From Nonomuraea deserti (GTDB taxonomy: Bacteria > Actinomycetota > Actinomycetes > Streptosporangiales > Streptosporangiaceae), in NCBI RefSeq assembly GCF_004348685.1, contig NZ_SMKO01000099.1, positions 1-34,118 of the forward strand: a stretch of 34,118 bases of DNA, given 5' to 3'. Both the position numbers and the translations under genes were made by a program. Under the pieces are notes generated by a model, which saw only the letters and a list, made by a program, of their open reading frames with translations, was not told the origin of the DNA and did no database searches. This document shows, in pieces, positions 15,783 through 24,225 of the stretch; positions within the stretch are counted from its first letter, which is position 1, and each line of letters starts with the position of its first letter.

Positions 15783-18700
15783 ATGTCCCCAACATTCCGC
15801 TCTCTTCCCGCGCAGGTCGACCTGCCCGCGCTCGAGCGCGAGGTCCTCGACCGCTGGCGGGACGGGAAGATCTTCGAGCGGTCCGTCGAGCAGAACACCG
15901 GCAACCCCTCGTGGGTCTTCTACGAGGGCCCGCCCACCGCCAACGGCCTGCCCGGCGTCCACCACGTCGAGGCGCGCGTCTTCAAGGACCTCTTCCCGCG
16001 CTACAAGTCCATGCGCGGGTTCAGCGTCCCGCGCAAGGCCGGCTGGGACTGCCACGGCCTGCCCGTCGAGGTGGGCGTGGAGAAGGAGCTCGGCCTCTCC
16101 GGCAAGAAGGACATCGAGACGTACGGCATCGCCGAGTTCAACGCCAAGTGCCGCGAGTCGGTGCTGCGGCACGTCGACGCGTTCGAGCAGCTGACCGAGC
16201 GCATGGGCTACTGGATCGACCTGTCCCAGGCCTACCGGACGATGGACCCGTCCTACATCGAGTCGGTGTGGTGGTCGCTGAAAGTCGTCTTCGACAAGGG
16301 CCTGCTGTTCCGCGACTTCCGCATCACCCCCTACTGCCCGCGCTGCGGCACCGGCCTGTCCGACCACGAGCTGGGCCAGCCCGGCGGCTACGAGACCGTC
16401 TCCAGCCCGTCGGTCTACGTCCGCATGCCCGTCACGTCCGGCCCGCTGGCCGACCTGGGCGCGGCGCTGCTGATCTGGACGACCACGCCGTGGACGCTCG
16501 TGTCCAACACGGCGGTCGCCGTGCACCCCGACGTGACCTACGTCGCCGCCCGCACCGCCGGCGGCGAGGTGCTGGTGGTGGCGGAGCCGCTGCTGTCCGT
16601 GCTCGGCGAGGGCACGACCGAGGTGGCCCGCTACACCGGGCGAGAGCTGGAGCACACCGCCTACTCCCGCCCGTTCGACCTGGTCGACATCCCGGGCGCC
16701 CACTACGTCGTGCTCGGCGACTACGTCACCGTCGACGACGGCACCGGCCTGGTCCACCAGGCCCCCGCGTTCGGCGCCGACGACCTGGCCGTCATCAAGC
16801 GGTACGACATGCCGATCGTCAACCCGATCGGCCCCGACGGCCGCTTCCTCGACGACGTGCCCATGGTCGGCGGGCGCTTCTTCAAGGACGCCGACGAGGA
16901 GCTCACCGACGACCTGCGCGCCCGCGGGCTGCTGTTCCGCGGCGGCCACTTCGACCACAGCTACCCCCACTGCTGGCGCTGCCACACCCCGCTGCTCTAC
17001 TACGCGCTCCCGTCCTGGTACATCCGCACCACCGCGGTCAAGGACCAGATGCTGGCCGAGAACGCCAGGACCAACTGGTATCCCGACACCATCAAATGGG
17101 GCCGGTTCGGCGAGTGGCTGCGCAACAACGTCGACTGGTCGCTGTCGCGCTCGCGCTACTGGGGCACGCCGCTGCCGCTGTGGGTGTGCTCGGCCGACGA
17201 GTCCCACGTGACGTGCGTCGGGTCGCTGCAGGAGCTGGGCGAGCTGGCCGGCCAGGACATCTCGGCCCTCGACCCGCACCGCCCGTACGTCGACGACGTG
17301 ACCTTCGCCTGCCCCGACTGCGGCGCGGAGGCCCGGCGCGTCCCCGACGTGATCGACGCCTGGTACGACTCGGGCTCCATGCCGTTCGCGCAGTGGGGCG
17401 AGCGCGGCAGGCCCGAGGGCGTCTACCCCGCGCAGTTCATCTGCGAGGCCACCGACCAGACGCGCGGCTGGTTCTACTCGCTGATGGCCGTCGGCACCCT
17501 CGTCTTCGGCCGGTCCTCCTACGAGAACGTGCTCTGCCTCGGCCTCATCCTGGCCGAGGACGGCCGCAAGATGAGCAAGCACCTGGGCAACATCCTCGAG
17601 CCGATCCCGCTGATGGACCAGCACGGCGCCGACGCCCTGCGCTGGTTCATGGCCTGCTCGGGCTCGCCGTGGGCCTCGCGCCGGGTGGGGCACAACACCC
17701 TCGAGGAGATCGTCCGCAAGGTCCTGCTGACGCTCTGGAACACCGCGTCGTTCTTCACCCTCTACGCCAACGCCGAGTCGTGGTCGCCGTCCCGGCTGCG
17801 GGAGGCCACACCTGCGGCCGAGCGCCCGCTGCTCGACCGCTGGGCGCTGGCCGAGCTGCACCGCACGGTGGCCGAGGTGACGGCGTCGCTCGACGACTAC
17901 GACACCCAGCGGGCCGGGCGGCGGCTGGCCGACTTCCTCGACGACCTGTCCAACTGGTACGTCCGCCGCTCCCGCCGCCGCTTCTGGCAGGGAGAGCAGG
18001 ACGCGTTCGCCACCCTGTACGAGTGCCTGGAGACGGTGCTGCGGCTGATGGCACCCGTGACGCCGTTCGTCACCGACTACCTGTGGGACATCCTGCGGCC
18101 GGGAGACGCGCCCTCCTCGGTGCATCTGGCCTCGTGGCCCGAAGTGCGTGACGACCTGCTCGACCCGGCGCTGTCGGACCAGATGGCCCTGGTTCGCCGG
18201 CTGGTGGAGCTGGGCCGCTCGGCCCGCGCCTCGTCGGGCGTCAAGACCCGGCAGCCGCTCCGCCGGGCCCTGGTGGGCGCGCACGGCTGGCCGTCGCTGC
18301 CCGCCGAGCTGCGCGGCCTGGTGGCCGACGAGCTCAACGTCCAGGCTCTGGAGGACATGTCCGGCTTCAGCGCCGATCTGGTGTCCTACTCCGTCAAGCC
18401 CAACTTCCGGGCCCTGGGCAAGCGGTTCGGCTCCCAGACCAAGCTCGTGGCCGCCGCGGTGACCGCCGCCGACCCCACCCACATGGCCAGGGCCCTGCGC
18501 TCGGGCTCCACGGTCACGGTGGAGGCGGGCGACTTGGGCGAAGTCACGCTCGGTCCCGACGATGTGATCGTCAACGAGCAGCCCCGCTCGGGCTGGGCGG
18601 TGGAGACCGGAGCGATCGGCACGGGCACGGGCGAGACGGTCGCCCTCGACCTCGAGCTCACCGACGACCTGCGCCGCGCGGGTCTGCTGCGCGAGGTCAT

Positions 18701-18938
18701 CCGCCTGGTGCAGGAGGCCCGCAAGTCGACCGGCCTGTCCATCACGGACCGCATCGAGCTGTGGTGGACCGCGTCCTCGCCTGACCTGGCCGCGGCGTTG
18801 CGGTCGGGCTGGCAGGTCGTGGCGGAGGAGGTGCTGGCGACGTCGGTCACGGAGGGCGCCGCCGACGGCACCGCGGCCGGCCTGCCGTCCCACGCGGACG
18901 AGGACCTCGGGCTGACCTTCCAGCTCCGCCGCATCTGA
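15783..18938 (+). CDS. ileS: Isoleucyl-tRNA synthetase, type-2 (eukaryote-like) form
   Basis: Charges tRNA-Ile with isoleucine. The 1051-aa protein begins MSPTFRSLPAQVDLPALERE. The HIGH-type region is PPTANGLPGVHHVEAR (about residue 55), and the KMSKS loop is KMSKH (about 596, EDGRKMSKHLGN). WTTTPWTL marks the CP1 editing domain, and DQTRGWFYSL the catalytic core. The PGVHH form of the HIGH motif and KMSKH are typical of the eukaryote-like IleS class often associated with lower mupirocin sensitivity; the phenotype is inferred. The ATG at 15783 lies 11 bases after GGAGG. Translation is governed by the T-box leader just upstream. Confidence 0.97.
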   Translation: MSPTFRSLPAQVDLPALEREVLDRWRDGKIFERSVEQNTGNPSWVFYEGPPTANGLPGVHHVEARVFKDLFPRYKSMRGFSVPRKAGWDCHGLPVEVGVEKELGLSGKKDIETYGIAEFNAKCRESVLRHVDAFEQLTERMGYWIDLSQAYRTMDPSYIESVWWSLKVVFDKGLLFRDFRITPYCPRCGTGLSDHELGQPGGYETVSSPSVYVRMPVTSGPLADLGAALLIWTTTPWTLVSNTAVAVHPDVTYVAARTAGGEVLVVAEPLLSVLGEGTTEVARYTGRELEHTAYSRPFDLVDIPGAHYVVLGDYVTVDDGTGLVHQAPAFGADDLAVIKRYDMPIVNPIGPDGRFLDDVPMVGGRFFKDADEELTDDLRARGLLFRGGHFDHSYPHCWRCHTPLLYYALPSWYIRTTAVKDQMLAENARTNWYPDTIKWGRFGEWLRNNVDWSLSRSRYWGTPLPLWVCSADESHVTCVGSLQELGELAGQDISALDPHRPYVDDVTFACPDCGAEARRVPDVIDAWYDSGSMPFAQWGERGRPEGVYPAQFICEATDQTRGWFYSLMAVGTLVFGRSSYENVLCLGLILAEDGRKMSKHLGNILEPIPLMDQHGADALRWFMACSGSPWASRRVGHNTLEEIVRKVLLTLWNTASFFTLYANAESWSPSRLREATPAAERPLLDRWALAELHRTVAEVTASLDDYDTQRAGRRLADFLDDLSNWYVRRSRRRFWQGEQDAFATLYECLETVLRLMAPVTPFVTDYLWDILRPGDAPSSVHLASWPEVRDDLLDPALSDQMALVRRLVELGRSARASSGVKTRQPLRRALVGAHGWPSLPAELRGLVADELNVQALEDMSGFSADLVSYSVKPNFRALGKRFGSQTKLVAAAVTAADPTHMARALRSGSTVTVEAGDLGEVTLGPDDVIVNEQPRSGWAVETGAIGTGTGETVALDLELTDDLRRAGLLREVIRLVQEARKSTGLSITDRIELWWTASSPDLAAALRSGWQVVAEEVLATSVTEGAADGTAAGLPSHADEDLGLTFQLRRI

Positions 18939-18947
18939 CACGGGGCA

Positions 18948-18971
18948 GGCCGGGCCACGTACGGCCCGGCC
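18948..18971 (+). terminator. Hairpin terminator candidate after ileS
   Basis: GGCCGGGCC (18948-18956) and GGCCCGGCC (18963-18971) form a perfect 9-bp GC stem with a 6-nt loop, 10 bp after the ileS stop. There is no T-run; such bare hairpins are common after actinobacterial genes. Confidence 0.55.
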
Positions 18972-18990
18972 ACGCCCGCCCCTCCAGGGC

Positions 18991-19125
18991 CCGCGCCGTG
19001 CGCTCCTGGCCGTGGACTGCTCGTCCAGCACCCGCCGACCGACCCGGTGCCCGCGCCGTGCGCTCCAGGCCGTGGACTGCTCGTCCAGCACCCGCCGACC
19101 GACCCGGTGCCCGCGCCGTGCGCTC
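18991..19125. repeat. 60-bp tandem repeat, 2.25 copies
   Basis: Copies at 18991-19050 and 19051-19110 differ at one base (T at 19006, A at 19066), and a partial copy follows at 19111-19125. Each unit contains TGGAC/GTCCA and GCACC/GGTGC hairpin arms. It lies between the convergent ileS and the membrane-protein gene. Near-identity implies a recent duplication. Confidence 0.9.
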
Positions 19126-19148
19126 ACGGGCCGGGGAGGTGTCGGCGG

Positions 19149-21392
19149 TCAGCTGACGGATTCGCGGTCGTGCTGGCAGACCGAGCAGCTCGTCAGCCCG
19201 GCCGCCTCGGCAGCGGCGATCGCCATCGTCTCCACCCCCGACTCGCCCGCGCCTCTGATCAGCGGGCAGTTGGTGCTGTGGTAGCGGCGGGTGCCGACGA
19301 TGACCTTCACCGTGCGCCTGTCGCCGCCCTTGGGTTCGTCGCCCGTCCTCGTCCCGGAGCCCTCACCGGTGGAACCGGCGGCCGGAGACTTGGAGCCGGC
19401 GGCCGGGGACTTCGCGGGTGTACCCCCGGAAGGCTGGGAACCCTGCCGGGGCTTGCCCGGCTCCTGGTCGCCCTGCCGTTGCCACGGATTGCCGGGATCC
19501 TGCGCACTCTGCCCTTGGCGAGGCTGGCCCGGCCCTCGGTCGCCCTGCCCTTGTTGTGGTTTGCCGGCAGGCTGGGCGCCCTTCTGCGGGGTGCCGGACG
19601 GTTGCGGGCGAGCAGCCGGAGAGCCGCCCGCGCGCGTGCCGGGGTCGCCGTCGGAGGGCTCTGACGCCGGAGCCGTCCCCTGCGCGCCAGGCCTGGAGCC
19701 GGTGCCGGAAGTCGCGTTCTTCGGGCCGGCGCCGGAGGGCCCTCCCCCTGCTGCGGGTGTTCCCGCCTTCGGGGCCGTGCCGGGCTTGGCGGGCGCGCCC
19801 GAGGGACGGTCCTCGGACCTGGCCGTGGCGCCCGTGGGCAGCGGCCCCTTGGGCTTGGCCTCCGACTCGGCCGAGGACGCGGGCCGCTCAGGCAGGATGA
19901 GGGTCTGCCCCACCGTCGCGGAGGTGTCGGCACCCTCGGACGGACGCTTCGACGGCCCTGACGCTCCCGGACGGCCCGGCGTGGCGGAGGAAGGCACCCG
20001 GGGCTGGGGCGCGGTCGCGGGACCCGCGGAGTCGTCGTCCTCCGCCCCACCCGTGGCGCCCTGAGGACGCTTGGCGCCACCCGCGGACTGCCCCGGCCTG
20101 CCACCGGACTGCTGCGGGCTCGCGGCGGACTGCCCCGGCTTACCACCGGACTGCTGCGGACTCACCCCGGACTTACCACCGGACTGCTGCGGGCTCGCGG
20201 CGGACTGCCCCGGCTTGCCCGGGGTCCGCGCGGGCGACTCCGCGGACGATTCCTGCTCTTCGGCGGGCGGCACCGGCCTGCCCGAGGCCTGTGCCGGCTT
20301 TCCCGCGGCCCGCTCGGGCTTGCCCGCGGGGCGCTCGGGTGCGCCGCTCGGCCGCCCCGACCCGGCGCCGGGCTGCTCGGATGCGCGGGCGGATTGGGCG
20401 GGCGACGTGCCGGGGGCGGGCCGGCCGGACGGGCCGTCGGGCTTCGCGGGCGCGGACTGGCCGGACGTCTTCGCGGGGGTGCCTGGCGGGGTCCCGGGCT
20501 TGGACACGGGCTGGCCGGGAGAGGCCTTGCCAGGGGAAGGCTTGCCGGTCGACGGCTCGGGCGGCGCGCTGGAAGGCGGCGTCTCGGCCCTGAGCGTGTG
20601 CGGCCGGAAAACAGAAGTCTGGGTCTCCGCCTGCTCCTCGTCCGAGTCGGGGGCGGCGGAGCGGCCGAACCACCCGGCGCCTTCCTCGTGGGCGGCGGCG
20701 GGCTCCGGGCTGGGGGTGGAAGCCTTCGTGTCGGGCTTCGGCGGGGCGACCGGCGGACGTAGGTCGCGGGTCTCCGCGGAGTTCTCCGCCCGGCTCTCCG
20801 CGCTGATGGCGGAGCCGGATGCGACGGCGGGCTCGGGGTCGGCGGCAGGCGGCAGCTGCCGTCCGCCGAGCGCTGCGTCGGGCAGGCACGTCGTGCAGGG
20901 CGTGAAGCCCTCCTCGCGCGCCTCCTCGTACGTGAGCTCCTCGTTGGGCCGGCCGCTGAGCTGTCGGCAGCCGGGCACGTGATATCTCTTGCGCCCCGGG
21001 ATCACCAGCACGATCGCATCCGGCGAGATGCCCCCGGCCGCCGGGCGGCGCGGGGCGGAAGCGGCGGGAACCGTCGCCGTCCGCTGGGGTGCCCGCGGAC
21101 GCGGATGCGGATGCGGTTGGGGTTGCGGTGGTGGCTGGTGAGCCATGGCACCGGTCTGGGTGTACGGCATGCCGGGCGGGGTGAGCCCTTTCGGGGGGGT
21201 GGCCGGCGCAGCGGCCTGCCCGCCACCGGGAAAAAGCTCGTTTCGCCGCAAGAAGGCCCCGATCACCAGGAACAGCGCGGACAGCACGCTGACCACGATG
21301 GACCACATGATCAGGAACGGCTTCGCCAGTACGAAGCCCGCGATCAGCAAGACCACTGCCGCGAGCACCAAACCAGCACTGATGAGGATCAC
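19149..21392 (-). CDS. Membrane protein with two Ada-like zinc sites and a very long disordered linker
   Basis: A 747-aa protein of unknown function. Residues 2-48 form two adjacent membrane helices. A first metal-site motif follows at about 136-170: RYHVPGCRQL, then EARE-EGFTPCTTC. A second is at the C-terminus, about 697-745: RYHSTNCPLI, then AAEAAGLTSCSVC. Both have the YHxxxCxxL...CxxC pattern of Ada-type zinc-binding domains. About 500 residues of Pro/Ser/Gly/Ala/Lys-rich sequence, with internal repeats, lie between them. The GTG start has GAAAGAG six bases upstream. It lies 41 bp downstream of divIVA on the same strand, so a role at the cell pole or septum is possible but purely contextual. 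Confidence 0.8.
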   Translation of the reverse strand: MILISAGLVLAAVVLLIAGFVLAKPFLIMWSIVVSVLSALFLVIGAFLRRNELFPGGGQAAAPATPPKGLTPPGMPYTQTGAMAHQPPPQPQPHPHPRPRAPQRTATVPAASAPRRPAAGGISPDAIVLVIPGRKRYHVPGCRQLSGRPNEELTYEEAREEGFTPCTTCLPDAALGGRQLPPAADPEPAVASGSAISAESRAENSAETRDLRPPVAPPKPDTKASTPSPEPAAAHEEGAGWFGRSAAPDSDEEQAETQTSVFRPHTLRAETPPSSAPPEPSTGKPSPGKASPGQPVSKPGTPPGTPAKTSGQSAPAKPDGPSGRPAPGTSPAQSARASEQPGAGSGRPSGAPERPAGKPERAAGKPAQASGRPVPPAEEQESSAESPARTPGKPGQSAASPQQSGGKSGVSPQQSGGKPGQSAASPQQSGGRPGQSAGGAKRPQGATGGAEDDDSAGPATAPQPRVPSSATPGRPGASGPSKRPSEGADTSATVGQTLILPERPASSAESEAKPKGPLPTGATARSEDRPSGAPAKPGTAPKAGTPAAGGGPSGAGPKNATSGTGSRPGAQGTAPASEPSDGDPGTRAGGSPAARPQPSGTPQKGAQPAGKPQQGQGDRGPGQPRQGQSAQDPGNPWQRQGDQEPGKPRQGSQPSGGTPAKSPAAGSKSPAAGSTGEGSGTRTGDEPKGGDRRTVKVIVGTRRYHSTNCPLIRGAGESGVETMAIAAAEAAGLTSCSVCQHDRESVS
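20089..20214 (-). repeat. 42-bp in-frame tandem repeat in the linker of the two-zinc-site membrane protein
   Basis: Units at 20089-20130 and 20131-20172, a 33-bp shortened copy at 20173-20205 and a partial copy to 20214. They encode SPQQSGGKPGQSAA-type repeats. All lengths are multiples of three, so the frame is kept. Confidence 0.85.
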
Positions 21393-21410
21393 AGAGGGCT
21401 CTTTCGAGTG

Positions 21411-21430
21411 ACAGGTCCTAGTGACCCTGT
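21411..21430 (-). terminator. Small hairpin between divIVA and the membrane-protein gene
   Basis: ACAGGTC (21411-21417) faces GACCCTGT (21423-21430) with one bulge and a 5-nt loop. There is no T-run; it may only slow transcription between the two genes. Confidence 0.3.
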
Positions 21431-21433
21431 ACT

Positions 21434-22324
21434 TTACCGGCGGTCGTTGTGGGGACCGTCACCGCCGGGGAAGGCGCCCTGCGGAGCAGCCTCGCCGCCG
21501 AACGGGTTGGGGCCACCGGGCAGGGGCTGCTGGCCACTTCCCTGAGGCACGGCGTGCGACATGGCAGGCGCCGCGGCCTGACCCTGCGGGCCGCCGGACA
21601 TCACCGGGAACCCGCCGCTGCCCTCGGCCGCGACGTTGAGCTCGGCGAGCTGGTTTTCCAGGTAGAGCTTGAGCCTGCTGCGGTATTCGCGCTCGAAGCT
21701 GCGCAGCTCCTCGACCTTGCGCTCGAGCTCGTCGCGGGTCTGCACCAGCGAGCCCATCGCCTGGCGGTGGCGCTCCTGGGCGTCGCGCTCGAGCGTCTCC
21801 GCGCGGGCCCTGGCGTCGCCGATGACCTGCTCGGCCTGGCGGCGGGCCTTGGTGAGGATCTCGTCGGCCTCGCGCCGGGCGCGGGTCACCGTCTCGTCCG
21901 CCTCCCGGCGGGCGTCGGAGATCGCCTGGTCGGCGGTCTGCTGGGCGAGCGCGAGCACGCGGGCCGCGGTGTCCATGTTGTCCTCCGCCGGAGGCATGTT
22001 CATGGCCACGGGGACCGGCTGCTGCTGCACCGGCGGCGGCTCGGGGGCCCGCATGGGCTCCGGCTGCGGCGGCGCCATCATCTCGGGCTTGGGCTGCTGC
22101 TCCTGGACCGGGGCGGAGGCCATGGGCATGTTCATGCCGCCCGGCACCTTCCCCCGCAGGCACTCGGCCAGCTTGGCGCGGAGCTCCTCGTTCTCTTGGA
22201 TCAGGCGGTCGAGCTCAGCCTCCACCTCGTCGAGGAAGGCGTCGACCTCTTCCTCGTCGTAGCCCGGCCGCAACCGGGTGGTACTGAACTGCTTGTTCCG
22301 CACATCAGCGGGCGTCAGCGGCAT
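21434..22324 (-). CDS. divIVA: DivIVA/Wag31 polar growth and septum-site protein
   Basis: A 296-aa coiled-coil scaffold that marks poles and directs tip growth in actinobacteria. The N-terminal membrane-binding domain is diagnostic: PLTPADVRNKQFSTTRLRPG followed by DEEEVDAFLDEVEAELDRL. A Pro/Gln/Met-rich linker covers about 65-112. A second long coiled coil, about 115-235, contains repeated Ala/Arg/Glu heptads (SDARREADETVTRARREADE). A Gly/Pro-rich tail ends the protein. AAGGAG lies seven bases before the ATG. Gene order after yggT matches Mycobacterium and Streptomyces, where the protein is essential or morphogenetic. Confidence 0.97.
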   Translation of the reverse strand: MPLTPADVRNKQFSTTRLRPGYDEEEVDAFLDEVEAELDRLIQENEELRAKLAECLRGKVPGGMNMPMASAPVQEQQPKPEMMAPPQPEPMRAPEPPPVQQQPVPVAMNMPPAEDNMDTAARVLALAQQTADQAISDARREADETVTRARREADEILTKARRQAEQVIGDARARAETLERDAQERHRQAMGSLVQTRDELERKVEELRSFEREYRSRLKLYLENQLAELNVAAEGSGGFPVMSGGPQGQAAAPAMSHAVPQGSGQQPLPGGPNPFGGEAAPQGAFPGGDGPHNDRR

Positions 22325-22428
22325 TTTTGGTCTCCTTGGCGCGCTTTGGAGTCTGTCCTGAGGACGGTAACCCGAATCACTTCAGCGCGGACACGAGTTG
22401 GATCACGACCGGCACGACATCGGCCCGT

Positions 22429-22716
22429 TCAGCGCAGCGCTCCCGCGATCTGGATCAGGATCAGCACGACGATGAACAGGACAGTGAAGCTTAGGTCAAA
22501 GGCCACCGTACCCAACCGGAGCGGGGGAATGAAACGGCGGAGGAACTTGAGTGGTGGGTCTGTTGCGGTGTATGTGGCCTCCGCCAGCACCAGGACGACG
22601 CCCGTGGGGCGCCACTGGCGAGCGAAAGCCTGCACCGTCTCGAAGATCATCCTGCCGATGAGCAGCACCAGGTAGAGAGACAGGACAACGACCAAGATCT
22701 GACTGACGATCCCCAC
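22429..22716 (-). CDS. yggT: YggT-family (YlmG) small membrane protein
   Basis: A 95-aa protein with two hydrophobic segments: about 3-25 (IVSQILVVVLSLYLVLLIGRMIF) and about 70-92 (FDLSFTVLFIVVLILIQIAG). The connecting stretch TDPPLKFLRRFIPPLRLG is the YggT signature. The conserved position between sepF and divIVA suggests a role in division or membrane organisation; the molecular function is not established. GTG start. Confidence 0.95.
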   Translation of the reverse strand: MGIVSQILVVVLSLYLVLLIGRMIFETVQAFARQWRPTGVVLVLAEATYTATDPPLKFLRRFIPPLRLGTVAFDLSFTVLFIVVLILIQIAGALR

Positions 22717-22796
22717 GGCCCGGCCGCGCCTCCACTTCTGATGTGCCCTCCCGGTCTCGGCGAGACCTGGTTGGGTGCGATAGACATACAGAGACT

Positions 22797-23297
22797 CTAA
22801 CTCTGGTTGAAGAACCCGCGTTCCGCGATTCGGGCCTTGTCCTCGGCGGTCACCTCGACATTGGCAGGGGACAACAGGAACACCTTGTTCGTAACACGTT
22901 CAATGCTGCCATGTAGGCCAAAGACCAGACCTGCCGCGAAATCCACAAGGCGCTTGGCGTCGCTGTCGACCATCTCGGTCAGGTTCATGATGACCGGGGT
23001 GCCGTCCCGGAAGTGCTCCCCTATGGTACGCGCTTCGTTGTACGTGCGGGGGTGAAGGGTCGTGATGCGGGCGAGATCGGTCGTGCGGCGCTCCACGATC
23101 GCCGTCGCGGGCCGCGGCGCGGGCACCCCGGTCTCCGCGTCCTCGTCGCGGTCCGGGACCGCGACAGGCCGCTCTTCGCCGGTTCGCTGCACGTCGTCCT
23201 CGTAGGCGTACTCATCCGGGTAGGTCTCATATCTCTCGTAGCGGTCGTCCTCCACGAGACCGAGGTAGACCGCCATCTTGCGCATCGCGCCGGCCAT
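22797..23297 (-). CDS. sepF: SepF cell-division protein (FtsZ membrane anchor)
   Basis: A 166-aa protein. The N-terminus MAGAMRKMAVYLGLVEDD is the membrane-targeting helix. An acidic, Tyr-rich linker follows to about residue 75. The SepF core, from TTLHPRTYNEARTIGEHFRDG to FLLSPANVEV, covers about 80-155 with the conserved VIMNLTEM and DFAAGLVFG. SepF tethers FtsZ to the membrane in organisms lacking FtsA, as here. I chose the ATG at 23297, with GGAGG 11 bases upstream, because the canonical N-terminal helix starts there. A 139-bp gap separates it from the yggS gene. Confidence 0.96.
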   Translation of the reverse strand: MAGAMRKMAVYLGLVEDDRYERYETYPDEYAYEDDVQRTGEERPVAVPDRDEDAETGVPAPRPATAIVERRTTDLARITTLHPRTYNEARTIGEHFRDGTPVIMNLTEMVDSDAKRLVDFAAGLVFGLHGSIERVTNKVFLLSPANVEVTAEDKARIAERGFFNQS

Positions 23298-23436
23298 AGC
23301 TACGTCGTCCTCCTGCTCATGGTCGCACTCGCTCGGGCCCGTCTCCGGGCGCCGAGGCGGTAGGCGTACCCCCCTGGAGCTCACCGCTGATCGACCTCTA
23401 CTCGGTCATGGACCTGAAGACCCACTTGAGGGGACA

Positions 23437-24129
23437 TTACCTGACGAAGGGCTTGCGACGACCGAGCAACGCCGTACCGATCCGCACGTGTGTCGCGCCG
23501 TACGCGACGGCCTCGGTGAGGTCTTCGCTCATACCGGCTGAAACCATCGTCGCCCGGGGATGCTGCTCCTGTACGCGGGTCGCCACCTCCCGCAACACGG
23601 CGAAGGCCTTGGCCGGCTCCTCCCCCAGCGGGGCCACCGCCATCACGCCGCCCAGCCACACGCCTTCGGCGAGCGCCACCTCGTCGGCGAGCGCGAGCAC
23701 GTCGCCCAGGCGCGCGCCGCCTCTGGCCGGGTCGTCGTCGAGCGCGACCTGCAGCAGGCAGCCGACAGTGCGGCCCTGGCGCACCGCCTCCTTGCTGATC
23801 GCCTCCACCAGCCTGAGGCGGTCGACGGAGTGGATCACGTCGGCGTACCCGACGACGGAGCGGACCTTGTTGGTCTGGAGCTGGCCCACGAAGTGCCACG
23901 TCAGCGGCAGATCGGCGAGCTCGCGCGCCTTGGGGGCGGCCTCCTGGTCGCGGTTCTCCCCGACGTCGCGTACGCCCAGCTCGCACAGGATGCGTACGTC
24001 CTCGGCGGGTCTGGTCTTGGTGACGGCGATCAGCGTGACCTCGCCGCGGTCGCGCCCGACGGCCTGGCAGGCCGCCGCGATGCGCGTCTCGACCTCGGCG
24101 AGCCCGGCCGCGATCTCGTCCCTTCTCAC
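23437..24129 (-). CDS. yggS: YggS/YlmE-family PLP-binding protein
   Basis: A 230-aa single-domain PLP-binding TIM-barrel protein of the PLPBP family, linked to vitamin B6 and amino-acid homeostasis and not a classic enzyme. The PLP lysine is Lys38 in LIAVTKTRP; GENRDQEA, WHFVGQLQTNK and SAGMSEDLTEAVAYGATHVRIGTALLG are conserved blocks. I chose the GTG at 24129 because it gives the family length and has GAGG upstream; a GTG at 24177 would add 16 residues. The usual neighbour ylmD (yfiH) between ftsZ and this gene is missing. Confidence 0.95.
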   Translation of the reverse strand: MRRDEIAAGLAEVETRIAAACQAVGRDRGEVTLIAVTKTRPAEDVRILCELGVRDVGENRDQEAAPKARELADLPLTWHFVGQLQTNKVRSVVGYADVIHSVDRLRLVEAISKEAVRQGRTVGCLLQVALDDDPARGGARLGDVLALADEVALAEGVWLGGVMAVAPLGEEPAKAFAVLREVATRVQEQHPRATMVSAGMSEDLTEAVAYGATHVRIGTALLGRRKPFVR

Positions 24130-24182
24130 TGCCTCTTCCTCTCGTTCCCGATCCTGTGGCACGTCCGCCGTGAACACGACGG

Positions 24183-24213
24183 CGCCGCTCCCGTTTCCCT
24201 TCGGGGAGCGGCG
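24183..24213 (-). terminator. Strong hairpin downstream of ftsZ
   Basis: CGCCGCTCCC (24183-24192) and GGGAGCGGCG (24204-24213) form a perfect 10-bp stem with an 11-nt loop, about 13 bp after the ftsZ stop. It may end or attenuate ftsZ transcripts before yggS, or stabilise the ftsZ 3' end. Confidence 0.6.
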
Positions 24214-24225
24214 TCAGGCGACCGG

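Noticed and set aside
18991..19125. Repeat block as a possible CRISPR array
   Set aside because: Units are directly abutting with no unique spacers, and no cas genes are nearby.
15759..19127. Very long open frames on the strand opposite ileS and dnaE
   Set aside because: High third-position GC keeps antisense frames open. Their translations are Arg/Gly/Val-rich without domains, while the ileS and dnaE frames carry full sets of motifs.
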